Assembly (NCBI RefSeq): GCF_008933955.1
Contig: NZ_WBXO01000004.1
Location: 1-64,000, forward strand
Source of the DNA: Heliorestis acidaminivorans
GTDB lineage: Bacteria > Bacillota > Desulfitobacteriia > Heliobacteriales > Heliobacteriaceae
Reading direction: 5' to 3'
DNA length: 64,000 bases
The translations under genes and the position numbers were made by a program. This document shows, in pieces, positions 37,132 to 45,897 of this stretch; position 1 is the first letter of the stretch; the number at the start of each line of letters is the position of its first letter. The notes under the pieces are model-generated. The model was not told where the DNA came from. It saw only the letters and a program-made list of their open reading frames with translations, and searched no databases.

Positions 37132-38275
37132 ACAGATAGTAAGGTAGTTATGACAATCTAAAGAAGTTTGCAATGATACTAGAGTTTGCTAGATTATCGA
37201 TGAGATACATTATCACAACGGCATAGACAAGCTTACTGCGACCGTAGCCGCAAAAGAGCCTGCTCTTTTTCTTTTGCTTCAATCATAACATCGACATCTA
37301 CATTAGCGAACAAAGTCAGGACTTCTTGCCAATCTTCTAACGTAATGAAGTCAGCATGTTTTCGATCCCTGTTATGGTCACGACCAGAACTTATATGTAT
37401 TTTTGGTCTTTTTGTTCCCCAGGTTGCCAATAGGTCCGGCAAAAGCTTTTCCAGAGCTACCGATGAAGGATTGCAGTGTTCGTGGTGCAAATCGACAACA
37501 ACAGGGATACCTGTTCTTTTGGAAATCAACAGGACATCTTCTGCCGTATATACCTTGTCATCATTTTCAATACGAAGATAAGAGAGTATCTCTGGAGAAA
37601 GCTTCTTGGCCCTTTCTACAAAGCGGTCCATAGAAGCTTTTTTGTCTCCATAAACACCTCCAAGATGAATGATCATGTCAGTGCCACCACACAATTTAAG
37701 CAAGGTAGCATGGTAGGACAAGTCAGCTATGGCATCTTCAACGACAGTACTTCTAGGAGAATTTAAGATTGTATACTGGCCTGGATGCATGGACAAGCGC
37801 ATACCGGAGTCAAGCACTTCCTTGCGGATTGCTTCTGTAAGCTGTAAAAGCCTTTCTTCCTCATACCAGCTCCAAGTGAGTTCTCGCTTAGAAGCAAAGG
37901 GAATGAGATCAGAAGACATGCGAAAGACCAAGATATCTCTTTCTATATTCCAGCGAATCATGGTCAAAGTGGTGCTTAAATTGTGCAATGCCAATTCCCG
38001 CAGATAAGCGATCCCTTTGCTTTGGTAGGTTGCCCAGCGACATGTTTTTAGAGCAGGTAGTTGAGTATTCAAGCAAGCATAGCCAAGTCGAATCAATTGT
38101 ATCAGTCCTTTGTTTTGTCTGCGATTGTCTCGTCATCTCCTGCTTAGCAGGTTTGATGGTCAGGGTGGTCAATTTTTATTATAGCGATTGCAGGCTATGG
38201 TGATATGATGATTATGAGTATGGAAACCTATAAAAGAAAGCTTGCCCAGGCTGAGCTTTATCAAAAGCTTGTCGG
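37132..38275. repeat. Long direct repeat, copy 1 (intact uvsE)
   Basis: This ~1.1-kb segment is repeated, with internal deletions, at 48113-48869. Matching flanks include ACAGATAGTAAGGTAGT at the left and GATTGCAGGCTATGGTGATA and CTTTATCAAAAGCTTG at the right. The two copies are about 10 kb apart in the same orientation. Confidence 0.9.
37233..38096 (-). CDS. uvsE: UV DNA damage endonuclease UvsE (UVDE)
   Basis: UVDE nicks DNA 5' to pyrimidine dimers and some other lesions. The 287-residue TIM-barrel protein starts MIRLGYACLNTQLP and keeps the metal/active-site segments RMSSDLIPFAS, RLSMHPGQYTILNSP, IIHLGGVYGDK, VVVDLHHEHCNPS, HISSGRDHN and MIEAKEKEQALLRL. All catalytic blocks are present, so this copy should be active. 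A truncated second copy lies at 48230-48690. Confidence 0.93.
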   Translation of the reverse strand: MIRLGYACLNTQLPALKTCRWATYQSKGIAYLRELALHNLSTTLTMIRWNIERDILVFRMSSDLIPFASKRELTWSWYEEERLLQLTEAIRKEVLDSGMRLSMHPGQYTILNSPRSTVVEDAIADLSYHATLLKLCGGTDMIIHLGGVYGDKKASMDRFVERAKKLSPEILSYLRIENDDKVYTAEDVLLISKRTGIPVVVDLHHEHCNPSSVALEKLLPDLLATWGTKRPKIHISSGRDHNRDRKHADFITLEDWQEVLTLFANVDVDVMIEAKEKEQALLRLRSQ

Positions 38276-38378
38276 AGGCAGAAAGACAGAATAGCTATAT
38301 CTCTAAGGAGCTATACGCTGAAAAAACAGCTAGTAATCTGCTAGCAAGAATAGAAATATCAAGGGCTCTGGGGTTTTC
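38208..38378 (+). pseudogene. Frameshifted small gene
   Basis: ATG 38208 reads METYKRKLAQAELYQKL and stops at 38292. The evident continuation EAERQNSYISKELYAEKTASNLLARIEISRALG is in another frame, starting near 38272. A second partial copy of the continuation is at 39788-39865, and the first part recurs at 48790-48868. The original was a ~60-residue helical protein of unknown role. Confidence 0.5.
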
Positions 38379-38397
38379 ACCTCAGAGCCCTTTTTTT
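38361..38397. terminator. Terminator (shared with 39850)
   Basis: AAGGGCTCTG (38361-38370) pairs with CAGAGCCC and TTTTTTT follows. The same hairpin with a variant loop is repeated at 39850-39886. Confidence 0.75.
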
Positions 38398-38407
38398 AAT
38401 TTAGTGT

Positions 38408-38625
38408 TCAAACAGGATGGTAGGCCCAGTCGGCCTTGCCATGGAAGTTCGCCCACGATTCGCCCATTGCCCACAAATAGGTGTCGTTCTTGTCTTTGAA
38501 TGCTACAACTGTGGGGATGTAGCCGTTGAGGAAGCCTTGGCCGGTGATGGGGGATGAGAGGTCTGTTTCTCCTTCGCCTTCTCACTCTGCGAATACGCTA
38601 TTAGGAAAAAGTAGGACAAGGGCCG
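38408..38625 (-). pseudogene. Relic of the small secreted YLNGYIPT-type protein
   Basis: On the minus strand the frame reads LVLLFPNSVFAE, then TGA at 38584-38582, then a body ending DWAYHPV that is clearly homologous to the protein at 39898-40152 (SPITGQGFLNGYIPT, MGESWANFHGKADW). The premature stop falls just after the signal-peptide cleavage motif FAE, and the start is missing. Confidence 0.75.
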
Positions 38626-38820
38626 GCTGAACTTCCACTTCCGGTCCTCCCTTTCGCCGGTTACATCCGGTCAATGTGATTTGACCATGGTCTTCTGCTT
38701 CCTGTGCTAAAGATTCAGCATGTTGGGCAACAGAAGGTAGAGGTGGGATGCCTATATTAGAAGTAGTTAAAAATACAGGATTAACAGAAGAAGAGAAACT
38801 AAAATAGACACAGACAAAAA

Positions 38821-38869
38821 ACGTGCGAACTGGAGTAAACAACAAAAAAAGCCAGTTTGCACGTTTTCT
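38821..38869. terminator. Hairpin terminator upstream of mazEF
   Basis: ACGTGCGAACTGG (38821-38833) pairs with CCAGTTTGCACGT (38852-38864) with one G-T pair; TTTTC follows. Between 38626 and 38820 I see only short open frames without support. Confidence 0.65.
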
Positions 38870-38901
38870 TTTGAAAAAATCAGAATCTGCCTACGAACGG
38901 C

Positions 38902-38920
38902 GTATATACTATGTATATAC
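38902..38920. promoter_or_regulatory. Tandem palindrome, probable MazE operator
   Basis: GTATATAC-TAT-GTATATAC: two self-complementary octamers spaced 11 bases apart, one helical turn, 65 bases before mazE. TATACT at 38905 could be a -10 masked by repressor binding. Confidence 0.55.
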
Positions 38921-38984
38921 GAGAATCCGAAAGGGTGGTATACTAAACATGGAAGAATCGAATCCGAAAAAGGGAGTGAAGACG

Positions 38985-39236
38985 ATGACAACAACAACAA
39001 CCGTTCAAAAATGGGGAAACAGCTTGGCCGTTCGTATTCCTAGAGACGTTGCTGATAGAATTGAAATTAAACAAGGCACTGAATTAGAATTGACTGTTTT
39101 TGATGATAAAGAGTTAATATTGGTTCCGATAAAGCGACGCAAGAAGTATTCTTTGGAAGAATTGGTATCAAAAATTACACCTGAGAATCGTCATAATTAT
39201 ATTGACTCTGATAGAGAGGGACGTGAATTGATTTAA
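38985..39236 (+). CDS. mazE: Antitoxin MazE (AbrB/SpoVT fold)
   Basis: The 83-residue protein begins MTTTTTVQKWGNSLAVRIPRDVADRI, the swapped-hairpin DNA-binding signature of MazE/PemI. The charged C-terminus (SLEELVSKITPENRHNYIDSDREG) is the toxin-binding tail. AGGGAGTG precedes ATG 38985. An ATG at 38949 would add 12 residues. Its stop overlaps the toxin start (TAATG). Confidence 0.92.
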   Translation: MTTTTTVQKWGNSLAVRIPRDVADRIEIKQGTELELTVFDDKELILVPIKRRKKYSLEELVSKITPENRHNYIDSDREGRELI

Positions 39237-39628
39237 TGGGGCAAACACCAGAAAGAGGGGATCTTGTCCTAATTAATCTAAACCCACAGGCTGGTCATGA
39301 ACAGATGGGTAGGCGAGCCGCGATTGTTCTTTCTCCAAAAATGTTTAATGATGCAACGGGATTCGCAGTAATTTGCCCAATTACAAATCAAAAAAAAGGT
39401 TATCCCTATGAAGTCGATTTGCCAACGCACGGCATACCTGTTCCTGGTGGAGAGCCTGTAACTGGCACGATACTCGTGGATCAAGAACGAACATTAGATT
39501 GGCAAGCCCGACGAATTAGAATTCTGCGTTCCATCGAATCTGACCCAATTAAGCAAGATGAGTACGATAAAATTATGATTGAAATTGTGGATGATTGCCT
39601 TGCTAAAATAGCAACGTTTTTATCCTAA
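39236..39628 (+). CDS. mazF: mRNA interferase toxin MazF
   Basis: MazF cleaves single-stranded mRNA at short motifs. Of 130 residues, the fold is shown by RGDLVLINLNPQAGHEQMGRRAAIVLSP near the N-terminus, VICPITNQKKGYPYEVDLP, and TGTILVDQERTLDWQARRI. The catalytic Arg (GRRAAIV) and Thr (PITNQ) are in place. It is coupled to mazE by overlapping stop and start. Confidence 0.94.
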   Translation: MGQTPERGDLVLINLNPQAGHEQMGRRAAIVLSPKMFNDATGFAVICPITNQKKGYPYEVDLPTHGIPVPGGEPVTGTILVDQERTLDWQARRIRILRSIESDPIKQDEYDKIMIEIVDDCLAKIATFLS

Positions 39629-39849
39629 ATCTTTTAAAACGAGAAATACATAATGTAGAAGCATCTAGGCTCGTGTAAAATGACCACCCTGGGGCTAGCA
39701 TTCTATGATGTAGCAAGTGCTGTGTCTCTAACTGCGTAAACATTTAGTTTAGGTAATCATCAAAAATGCGATTCCCCATATAGCTATATATCTAAGGAGC
39801 AATACACTGAAAAAACAGCTAGTAATCTGCTAGCAAGAATAGAAATATT

Positions 39850-39886
39850 AAGGGCTCTGGGGTTTTTTGCCACAGAGCCCTTTTTG
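39850..39886. terminator. Terminator between mazF region and secreted module A
   Basis: AAGGGCTCTG pairs with CAGAGCCCTTTTT. It can serve the minus-strand gene at 39898 as well. Between 39629 and 39849 lies the second copy of the decayed YISKE-type frame. Confidence 0.75.
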
Positions 39887-39897
39887 CATTTTAGTGT

Positions 39898-40152
39898 TCA
39901 AACAGGACGGTAGGTCCAGTCGGCCCCGCCGTGGAAGTTCATCCACGATTCGCCTATTGCCCAATGGTAGGTGTTGTTTTTATCGCCGTATGATGTAATT
40001 GTCGGGATGTAGCCGTTGAGGTAGGGTTGGCCGGTGATGGGGGATGTGAGGTCTAAATCATAATCATCGTCGCCCTCTGCAAAGCATAAAGTTGGTAACG
40101 TGAGAAGCAATAGCAAAAATATAAATAAAGCAGTAACTGAATATTTCTTCAT
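39898..40152 (-). CDS. Small secreted protein, module A
   Basis: From ATG 40152 the 84-residue protein has a signal peptide (KKYSVTALFIFLLLLLTLPTLCFA) and a short mature part with SPITGQPYLNGYIPT, an acidic Asp/Tyr run before it and GESWMNFHGGADWTY after it. Paralogues are at 41399-41662 and, broken, at 38408. It follows a copper-amine-oxidase-like gene by 10 bases, so the two products probably work together. The family is not recognised. Confidence 0.75.
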   Translation of the reverse strand: MKKYSVTALFIFLLLLLTLPTLCFAEGDDDYDLDLTSPITGQPYLNGYIPTITSYGDKNNTYHWAIGESWMNFHGGADWTYRPV

Positions 40153-40161
40153 TCTGTACAC

Positions 40162-41102
40162 CTACTTAAAAGTAACCGTATATGTGCCATCTCTAAAAGA
40201 AACAGAAATACTTCCATTATATAATGAGCCTACAAGATCAGAGCTTGCAGTACCTGAAAACATTTTACCATCATAAATAAAATTATTTTCACGAGTATCT
40301 CTTGCGGGGCTCATCCCCGTCCTGCCCACCACACAAACTTCTCACCAGTGTACATGATCATGAAGGTTGAACCTTCCGCCCATTCAAAACCTCGTACAAT
40401 CAAGGCTGCCTGTTGAGTTGCTGGTTCTACATAGTAAAGAATATTTTCTTGAGGGATACCCCATAGTTGTATATATTTGGCTACGTCTACCATATGACCG
40501 CCATTTGGACTCTCCATGATAACATCGGGATGTGTATGCTTACTGATAGTTAGTGACGTCGGTTGCGGCGATGGCTTTTTGGTTTTTGCAGGCACATCTT
40601 TCCAAGTGACAATGGTTACTTCTTGGGTGTTAGGATTGAAGAAAGCCGCTCCCCCAAGTGCTTGGGCTACGGTACGCATGGGAACGAAGATCCGATTGTT
40701 TCTGTTTTCTGGTGCAACTCGGTCTTCGGTAAAAATCCCTGCCGACTGAACAATTTTACTTCCCACCTTAAAATAAACCCCGTCTTTTCCTCCACCAGAA
40801 TCTGTCCTGTTAATGGTAGCTCCTTGTCCATCTCTGTCTGCTCGAATACCTGATTCATCTACGTTCATCGCATAGGCCGTAAACCTTACAGGCATCATAG
40901 TGCGACCATTTTCAATGTAGGGAGCAACATCCATTGTCCTCTTTTCACCGTTGATGGTGTACTCTGTGCTACCGATTTTGAACTTGCTGACTATGAGCTG
41001 ATTAGAAGGCGTTTGTCCAGCCATAGCCGCTACGTTGCTATAAGAGATTGAAAAAATAGTTAGCATAAGACCCAGGAGCACGACAACAATAAGTTTTTTC
41101 AA
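40162..41102 (-). pseudogene. Copper amine oxidase N-terminal-domain protein A, frameshifted
   Basis: From TTG 41102 (after GGAGGT) the frame gives a signal peptide and the beta-rich domain KIGSTEYTINGEKRTMDVAPYIENGRTMMPVRF, RIFVPMRTVAQALGG, typical of copper amine oxidase N-terminal-like (stalk) domains. It stops at 40311 after VWWAGRG. Copy B continues in the same place. Copy A lacks one base at 40319-40320, and the lost C-terminus (SPARDTRENNFIYDGKMF...TYTVTFK) is intact in the next frame to TAG 40162. This is a recent single-base lesion. Confidence 0.8.
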
Positions 41103-41342
41103 AACAATAAACCTCCATATTTTTAATCATCTCGAAAAGTAAGTAAAGTTAAATTCTAGAAAAGCGTTGACGAATCCTACTTTTTGCATGTTTCTTGCTG
41201 GTAGTTTTATTCCTTTGTTAAAAAGTACAAACCAAAAAATCTCGGGGCTAAAGAGTGTATTTTATTTTTCTACATTGCAAATCAGTATATTTTTCCTTAG
41301 TAAAACACCCCGTCTCTACTCAACTTTTTGATAACATTGAAA

Positions 41343-41374
41343 AAACCTCCCTTTTTGCGGGGAGGTTTTTCTGT
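41343..41374. terminator. Terminator of module B
   Basis: AAAACCTCCC and GGGGAGGTTTTT form a bidirectional hairpin just after the minus-strand gene at 41399. Between 41103 and 41342 lies the upstream region of module A. Confidence 0.8.
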
Positions 41375-41398
41375 ATCTTATGCTTTTAGATTTTCTTG

Positions 41399-41662
41399 TT
41401 ACCGAAGATAAAGGAGTTGATTGTAATCCGAACTTCCGTACCAATCTGCCCATGCTTCTGCCATTAGGTAATACTGGGTATTGTTAATATCCCCAAACTT
41501 GAAGGATGTAGGGATGTAACCGTTGAGGTACTCACGGCCGTTGATGGGGGAGCCTGTTCCCGTGTCGTTATCTTGATCTCCTTCGGCAAAGCATAAGCTA
41601 GGAAACACGATAAACGAAATTAACAACAATAAAGCTAAAAATATTATCTTTCTTTTTTTCAT
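41399..41662 (-). CDS. Small secreted protein, module B
   Basis: This is a paralogue of the protein at 39898 with the same signal-peptide layout ending in LCFAEGD and the core SPINGREYLNGYIPT. The C-terminus has diverged (AEAWADWYGSSDYNQLLYLR). ATG 41662 is eight bases after AGTAGG; ATG 41668 is too close. It lies nine bases after the module B copper-amine-oxidase-like gene. Confidence 0.75.
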   Translation of the reverse strand: MKKRKIIFLALLLLISFIVFPSLCFAEGDQDNDTGTGSPINGREYLNGYIPTSFKFGDINNTQYYLMAEAWADWYGSSDYNQLLYLR

Positions 41663-41671
41663 ACACATTAC

Positions 41672-42613
41672 CTACTTTTCAGTAAGAGTGTAAGTGCCAC
41701 TTTTAAAGGAATAGTGGTACTGTTTGTTAAAAACTCCTGAGATCAGCTCTGCTGTTGCTGTACCGGCAAACATTTTGCCATTATAGATAAAATTATTTTC
41801 ACGTACGTCCTGTGAAGGGCTCATCCCCGGTCCTGCAAACCACACAAACTTCTCCCCAGTGTACATAATCATGAAAGTTGAACCTTCCGCCCCATGAAAA
41901 CCACGTACAATCAATGCTGCCTGCTGGGTTGCCGGTTCTACATAGTAAAGAATATTTTCTTGAGGAATACCCCATAGTTGTAGATATTTGGCTACGTCTA
42001 CCATATGACCGCCATTTGGACTCTCCATGATAACATCAGGATGTGTATGCTTACTGATAGTTAGTGAAGTCGGTTGTGGCGTTGGCTTTTTGGTTTTCTC
42101 AGGAATTTCTTTCCAAGTGACGATGGTTACTTCTTGAGTGTTAGGATTGAAGAAAGCTGCTCCCCCAAGTGCTTGAGCTACGGTACGCATGGGAACGAAG
42201 ATCCGATTGTTTCTGTTTTCTGGTGCAACTCGGTCTTCGGTACCAATGTTAGAGGAAACTACCATTTTGCTCCCAACAGTAAACCTTACACCCTCTAGAC
42301 CTCCCGCCTTGTCATAGCGCTGAATAACGGCCCCCTTTCCATCGTTAAGTGGTCTAATACCCGATTCGTCTACGTTCATCGCATAGGCCGTAAACCTTAC
42401 AGGCATCATAGTGCGACCATTTTCAATGTAGGGAACAACATCCATTGTCCTCTTTTCACCGTTGATGGTGTACTCTGTGCTACCGATTTTGAACTTGCTA
42501 ACGATGAGCTGATTAGAAGGGGTTTGCCCAGCCATAGCCGTTACATTGCTATAAGAGATTGAAAAAATAGTTAGCATAAGACCCAAGAATAAGACAAGAA
42601 TATGTTTTTTCAA
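41672..42613 (-). CDS. Copper amine oxidase N-terminal-domain protein B (secreted)
   Basis: Start TTG 42613, eight bases after GGAGGT, gives 313 residues with a signal peptide (LFLGLMLTIFSISYSNVTAMA). Two copper-amine-oxidase-N-like repeats contain KIGSTEYTINGEKRTMDV, NGRTMMPVRF and RIFVPMRTVAQALGGAAFFNP. The C-terminal half (TLTISKHTHPDVIMESPNGG, ATQQAALIVRGF, YNGKMFAGTATAELI) is shared only with copy A. These stalk domains occur in many secreted Firmicute proteins without amine oxidase activity. Role unknown; probably cell-envelope. Confidence 0.85.
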   Translation of the reverse strand: MKKHILVLFLGLMLTIFSISYSNVTAMAGQTPSNQLIVSKFKIGSTEYTINGEKRTMDVVPYIENGRTMMPVRFTAYAMNVDESGIRPLNDGKGAVIQRYDKAGGLEGVRFTVGSKMVVSSNIGTEDRVAPENRNNRIFVPMRTVAQALGGAAFFNPNTQEVTIVTWKEIPEKTKKPTPQPTSLTISKHTHPDVIMESPNGGHMVDVAKYLQLWGIPQENILYYVEPATQQAALIVRGFHGAEGSTFMIMYTGEKFVWFAGPGMSPSQDVRENNFIYNGKMFAGTATAELISGVFNKQYHYSFKSGTYTLTEK

Positions 42614-42856
42614 AATATTAAACCTCCATATTTTTAATCCTCTCAAAAAGTAAGTAAAGTTAAATTCTAGAAAAGCGTTGACGAATCCTACTTTTTGCAT
42701 ATTTTTCGCTGGTATTTTTAATCTTTTATTAAAAAGTACAAACCAAAAAAGTTTGGGGCTGAAGAGTGTATTTTATTTTTCTACATTGCAAATCAATATA
42801 TTTTTCCTTAGTAAAACACCCGTCTCTACCCAACTTTATGATAACATTGAAAAAAC

Positions 42857-43134
42857 TGTTTATGATAATTTAAAAATAGGCCAGCGTGGTCATTGAAAAA
42901 CCGGCCAACAATGATAACCTACTTGAGGATTGATTATGTCATCAAGTGGGGGTCTGGAGAATGATCATGATAGATATGATGCAAAAGATTTTAATGATGT
43001 ACACTCACGAAGGTAAGTCGTACAGAGAAATATCCAGAATAACAGGTGTGCATCGAGAAACAGTTGGCAAATACATACGGCAATATGAAGAAAGAAGACA
43101 GCAAATTCCAAATGATATATTTATTCAAACATAA
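42857..43134 (+). mobile_element. IS21-family remnant (left end and 5' part of istA)
   Basis: TGTTTATGATAATT starts an end with the repeated GGCCAGCGTGGTCATTGAAAAACCGGCCAAC pattern of IS21-type elements. ATG 42961 then encodes the IstA helix-turn-helix (THEGKSYREISRITGVHRETVGKYIRQYEE). After about residue 50 the similarity stops and the frame closes at 43134. A full IstA has 400 or more residues and no istB is present. Confidence 0.8.
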
Positions 43135-43514
43135 TCCATGGATCTAATAACCTTTTGCGGTTAACATTCGGATCGATGGCTTCGGCAAGAAAAGCACCTG
43201 TTAACGGATTGTATCCTCTGGGATTGATCCCTTGGTAAACAAATACAGCATTAAGGATGTTATGGGCTGATGCAGCAAAAATCCTCGTTCATCGCAGTGT
43301 TGTAATACGTTTTGATTGTATCGGTTATTGTTATTTTAACACTTGAAGGATTTGACGGCTTACTATCAACGTTAGAATAGCGGTGTAAACCAATGCTTCT
43401 ACGACTTCTTCTTTTGCTGATGAGATGGTATAGGAACTCTTTAATTCTTTCATAACCCAATTCAATAGTCATCTGGCGTTGTAAAGTTGTGCTGTATCTT
43501 CTGCCGTTATACAC
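43121..43514 (-). pseudogene. Decayed minus-strand gene of unknown family
   Basis: One frame ends at 43121 with AHNILNAVFVYQGINPRGYNPLTGAFLAEAIDPNV...DPWIMFE. An upstream stretch (43260-43514, MYNGRRYSTTLQRQMTIELGYER...) is in another frame. The first peptide has strong coding character, but I cannot name it. Loss of frame and overlap with the istA end indicate a relic. Confidence 0.35.
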
Positions 43515-43747
43515 TCTATAGGAATATTGGTTACATAGAAGTGATACTCTTTTGTTTCATCATTTCGAATGCCGATTAAACGCATCGGTTGCGCTGATTC
43601 TTTTAGTTTTTTGGCATCTTTGCTTGCTTTCTGCGGCTCACCTCTGGGGAAAGAAAATATGCAATCTGATAAAAAAGTTCAGAACCTTACAATATTCGAC
43701 AGGATTTTCTATTTGGAAATGGTATAATTTTATATACACTGAATGAG

Positions 43748-43798
43748 AAAACCAGCCTGTGGTTGTTCCTAGCAACCATACGGCTGGTTTATACTTTT
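43748..43798. terminator. Hairpin terminator
   Basis: AAACCAGCC and GGCTGGTTT enclose an inner GGTTG/CAACC stem; ATACTTTTT follows. Confidence 0.65.
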
Positions 43799-44094
43799 TA
43801 TGCAAGAGATCCGCGCAACAAGAGGATGCTTTATATGAGCTTATACCTTGGGTTTTTGTAAAGACATCTACTTTAGAAAATCTTATTTATGCCTGCCATG
43901 AGTGTAATAGCACTAAACTCCATCGATTACCTAAAATAGTCTACTTCAACAAACTTTTACAACGGGATGCTTCTAACAGAGAATTTATATCGAGTTATCC
44001 TGAGCAGATACCTAACTGGACAGAACGTGTGGAGAGATGGGTGAAGAACTATCACCAGGCATCGGAGCAGTTGAGTACGGGTTGGGGGCCATGA
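43759..44094 (+). pseudogene. HNH endonuclease-like fragment
   Basis: ELIPWVFVKTSTLENLIYACHECNSTKLHRLP matches the HNH nuclease core with its CxxC-type zinc knuckle half and Asn. The first catalytic His (usually DH before the hydrophobic strand) is missing, and the apparent N-terminus is formed by terminator sequence. It is probably the 3' two-thirds of an HNH gene. Confidence 0.5.
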
Positions 44095-44317
44095 TGAAAG
44101 GTAATAGTGGTAACTTCATATTTTACACTAGTAGTTTCGTTTAAATAGGTGGAGCTAGTTGCATGGGCCTAAAAATGATGGCAAAAAATCGTCTATTCTC
44201 TAAATATTTGTTGAATAAAGTAAAATATACATAATCAAAGTTCACCTTGTTCCTATTGGTTTAGAGCTTTTATATTTTTGTTTCTATTCACTGTCTAAAA
44301 GATTAAGGAGAAGTTGT

Positions 44318-45064
44318 ATGACTCAAAAAATAAGGATACTTACTATTATTGTTGTCATGGTTTTAATTACAACTGGATGCTCTGAAAAAAAAGATATATT
44401 CAATGATGAAGAGGATAGAGTTATTACCACTGAAAGTGACAATAGAAATGAATTAGAAGATAAAACACTGCCAGAAGAAAAAACAATAACCGCTAAAGAT
44501 GATTCAAACACTTTGCCATATGATTATTACTATGACGATGATGCTATGCAAGGAGATTCATATGATATTCTAATGGGTAATTTCAATTATCCAATGCCCG
44601 CCTATAGTGATAAAGAAATTTCCGCGTACGTTTCAGCTAGAGACCAATACATTATTCGAATAAATGGTACAACAGATGTAATTAAGCTTTATGAAAGTTT
44701 TATTAATAGTAATCCAAATCATATTCAGCCTTATGAAGCAAAAGCTTATGGTGAACGAGCGATAGAGTTTTTAAATATTAGAAGGTATGGTCCATCAGGC
44801 TATGAATGGTTTATTAATGATTATTATGTAGCGATGGGTTCTTATCATTTGGAACCAAGACTAAATGACTTAGCAGAATTAGGGCAACACTATTTAAATG
44901 CTATGTCTAATTATTTTTCGAATCACTCAGAAGGATTGGCTAAAAATGATCAATCCCTAATAAATCGTGGTTTAGCATCCAAACAAGAAGCATTAAATTA
45001 TCTCAATCAAATTACTGATTATATTGATATGTTGAATGAAGAATATGGTGTCAAAGATAATTAA
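44318..45064 (+). CDS. Lipoprotein of unknown function
   Basis: ATG 44318 after AAGGAGAAG opens a 248-residue protein with a type II signal peptide. The lipobox LITTGC places the lipidated cysteine at residue 21. A disordered acidic linker (about 22-80) precedes a helical, tetratricopeptide-like region (YESFINSNPNHIQPYEAKAYGERAIEFL). No family is recognised. The gap 44095-44317 is AT-rich and holds no gene I can support. Confidence 0.7.
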   Translation: MTQKIRILTIIVVMVLITTGCSEKKDIFNDEEDRVITTESDNRNELEDKTLPEEKTITAKDDSNTLPYDYYYDDDAMQGDSYDILMGNFNYPMPAYSDKEISAYVSARDQYIIRINGTTDVIKLYESFINSNPNHIQPYEAKAYGERAIEFLNIRRYGPSGYEWFINDYYVAMGSYHLEPRLNDLAELGQHYLNAMSNYFSNHSEGLAKNDQSLINRGLASKQEALNYLNQITDYIDMLNEEYGVKDN

Positions 45065-45151
45065 AGAAAGTAAAAAACTATTTCTCTACGGTTTGTTATC
45101 AATCAAGTGTATTATGCATAGCTGTCTGAATACTGGATGGAGGTGTTTGTG

Positions 45152-45859
45152 TTGAGAGATTGTAGCAATAGAGTTTTCTCTAATAAGATAAACAGATTAA
45201 AGGTATGTAAATCTACTGAAATAAAAAGAAAACGCACTACTTGGGCTAATAGTTTTAAATTTTTTGCATATGTAAGCCTTCTTGCACTTTTAGCTATTTT
45301 AATGGTTGGCTGTGGTTCTGATACAACCATCGGTAAAGAGGAAAGCCACGACCAAAAAAAAATCACCTTAATTCCTTATTATATAGATGGCAAATGGGGT
45401 TATATAAATAAAAACGGTGAGTTTGTTATTAAACCTCAATTTGACTATGCTGCTTATTTCTCAGAAGGTACTGCTCTAATAGAATCTGATGGCAAATGGG
45501 GCTTTATAGATGAAAGTGGTAAAGTTATTGTTACGCCACAGTATGATAAACCGGTAACAGTTAATGATGGCATTGTTGGTTTTTCTGAGGGGCTAGCCAA
45601 GGTGAGACAGGGCGATAAACATGGCTTTATAAACAAAAACGGTGATATTGTAATACCTTTACAATATCGTAAAGCCTATAATTTTGCTGATGGCCTAGCA
45701 CTTGTTGAAGTTAATGATAAGTGGGGTTTTATTGATAAAAGTGGTGACTTTGTTATACAACCAAAATATTTAAGAGCAAGTTCATTTTCCGAAGGGTTAG
45801 CATTAGTTAATGAAGATGGTAAAAGGTTTTATATTAACACCAAAGGGGAAAAAAATTAA
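45152..45859 (+). CDS. WG-repeat lipoprotein, N-terminal part
   Basis: The likely start is TTG 45152, seven bases after GGAGGTG; ATG 45137 overlaps that site. After a charged N-terminus and a membrane segment comes the lipobox ILMVGC. Four WG repeats follow (DGKWGYINKNGEFVIKPQFDYA, DGKWGFIDESGKVIVTPQYD, KHGFINKNGDIVIPLQY, DKWGFIDKSGDFVIQPKY), a fifth degenerate one and the stop. The frame ends just after an A7 run (45849-45855); the next repeats continue in the -1 frame (45898). The role of WG-repeat proteins is generally unknown. Confidence 0.8.
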   Translation: MRDCSNRVFSNKINRLKVCKSTEIKRKRTTWANSFKFFAYVSLLALLAILMVGCGSDTTIGKEESHDQKKITLIPYYIDGKWGYINKNGEFVIKPQFDYAAYFSEGTALIESDGKWGFIDESGKVIVTPQYDKPVTVNDGIVGFSEGLAKVRQGDKHGFINKNGDIVIPLQYRKAYNFADGLALVEVNDKWGFIDKSGDFVIQPKYLRASSFSEGLALVNEDGKRFYINTKGEKN

Positions 45860-45897
45860 CAGTTGCAAAATATCTATCCTTAGGAGGTCGTGTTGGT

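Larger units (their letters stand above)
39898..41352. repeat. Tandem duplication, unit A
   Basis: The whole two-gene unit and about 240 bases of its upstream region are repeated at 41399-42855. The shared upstream block includes GAATCCTACTTTTTGCAT and GATAACATTGAAAAAAC. Confidence 0.9.
41399..42855. repeat. Tandem duplication, unit B
   Basis: Second copy of the unit at 39898-41352, same orientation, roughly 1.46 kb. Similarity ends exactly where the IS21-like end begins (42857). Confidence 0.9.

Noticed and set aside
38242..38499. 85-codon frame beginning MPRLSF
   Set aside because: It joins a frameshifted small gene with the antisense of the secreted-protein relic; only the first part is real coding remnant.
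38582..38845. 87-codon minus-strand frame ending PNSVFAE
   Set aside because: Only its last ~14 codons are homologous (signal peptide of the broken secreted protein); the rest appears to be non-coding sequence read by chance.
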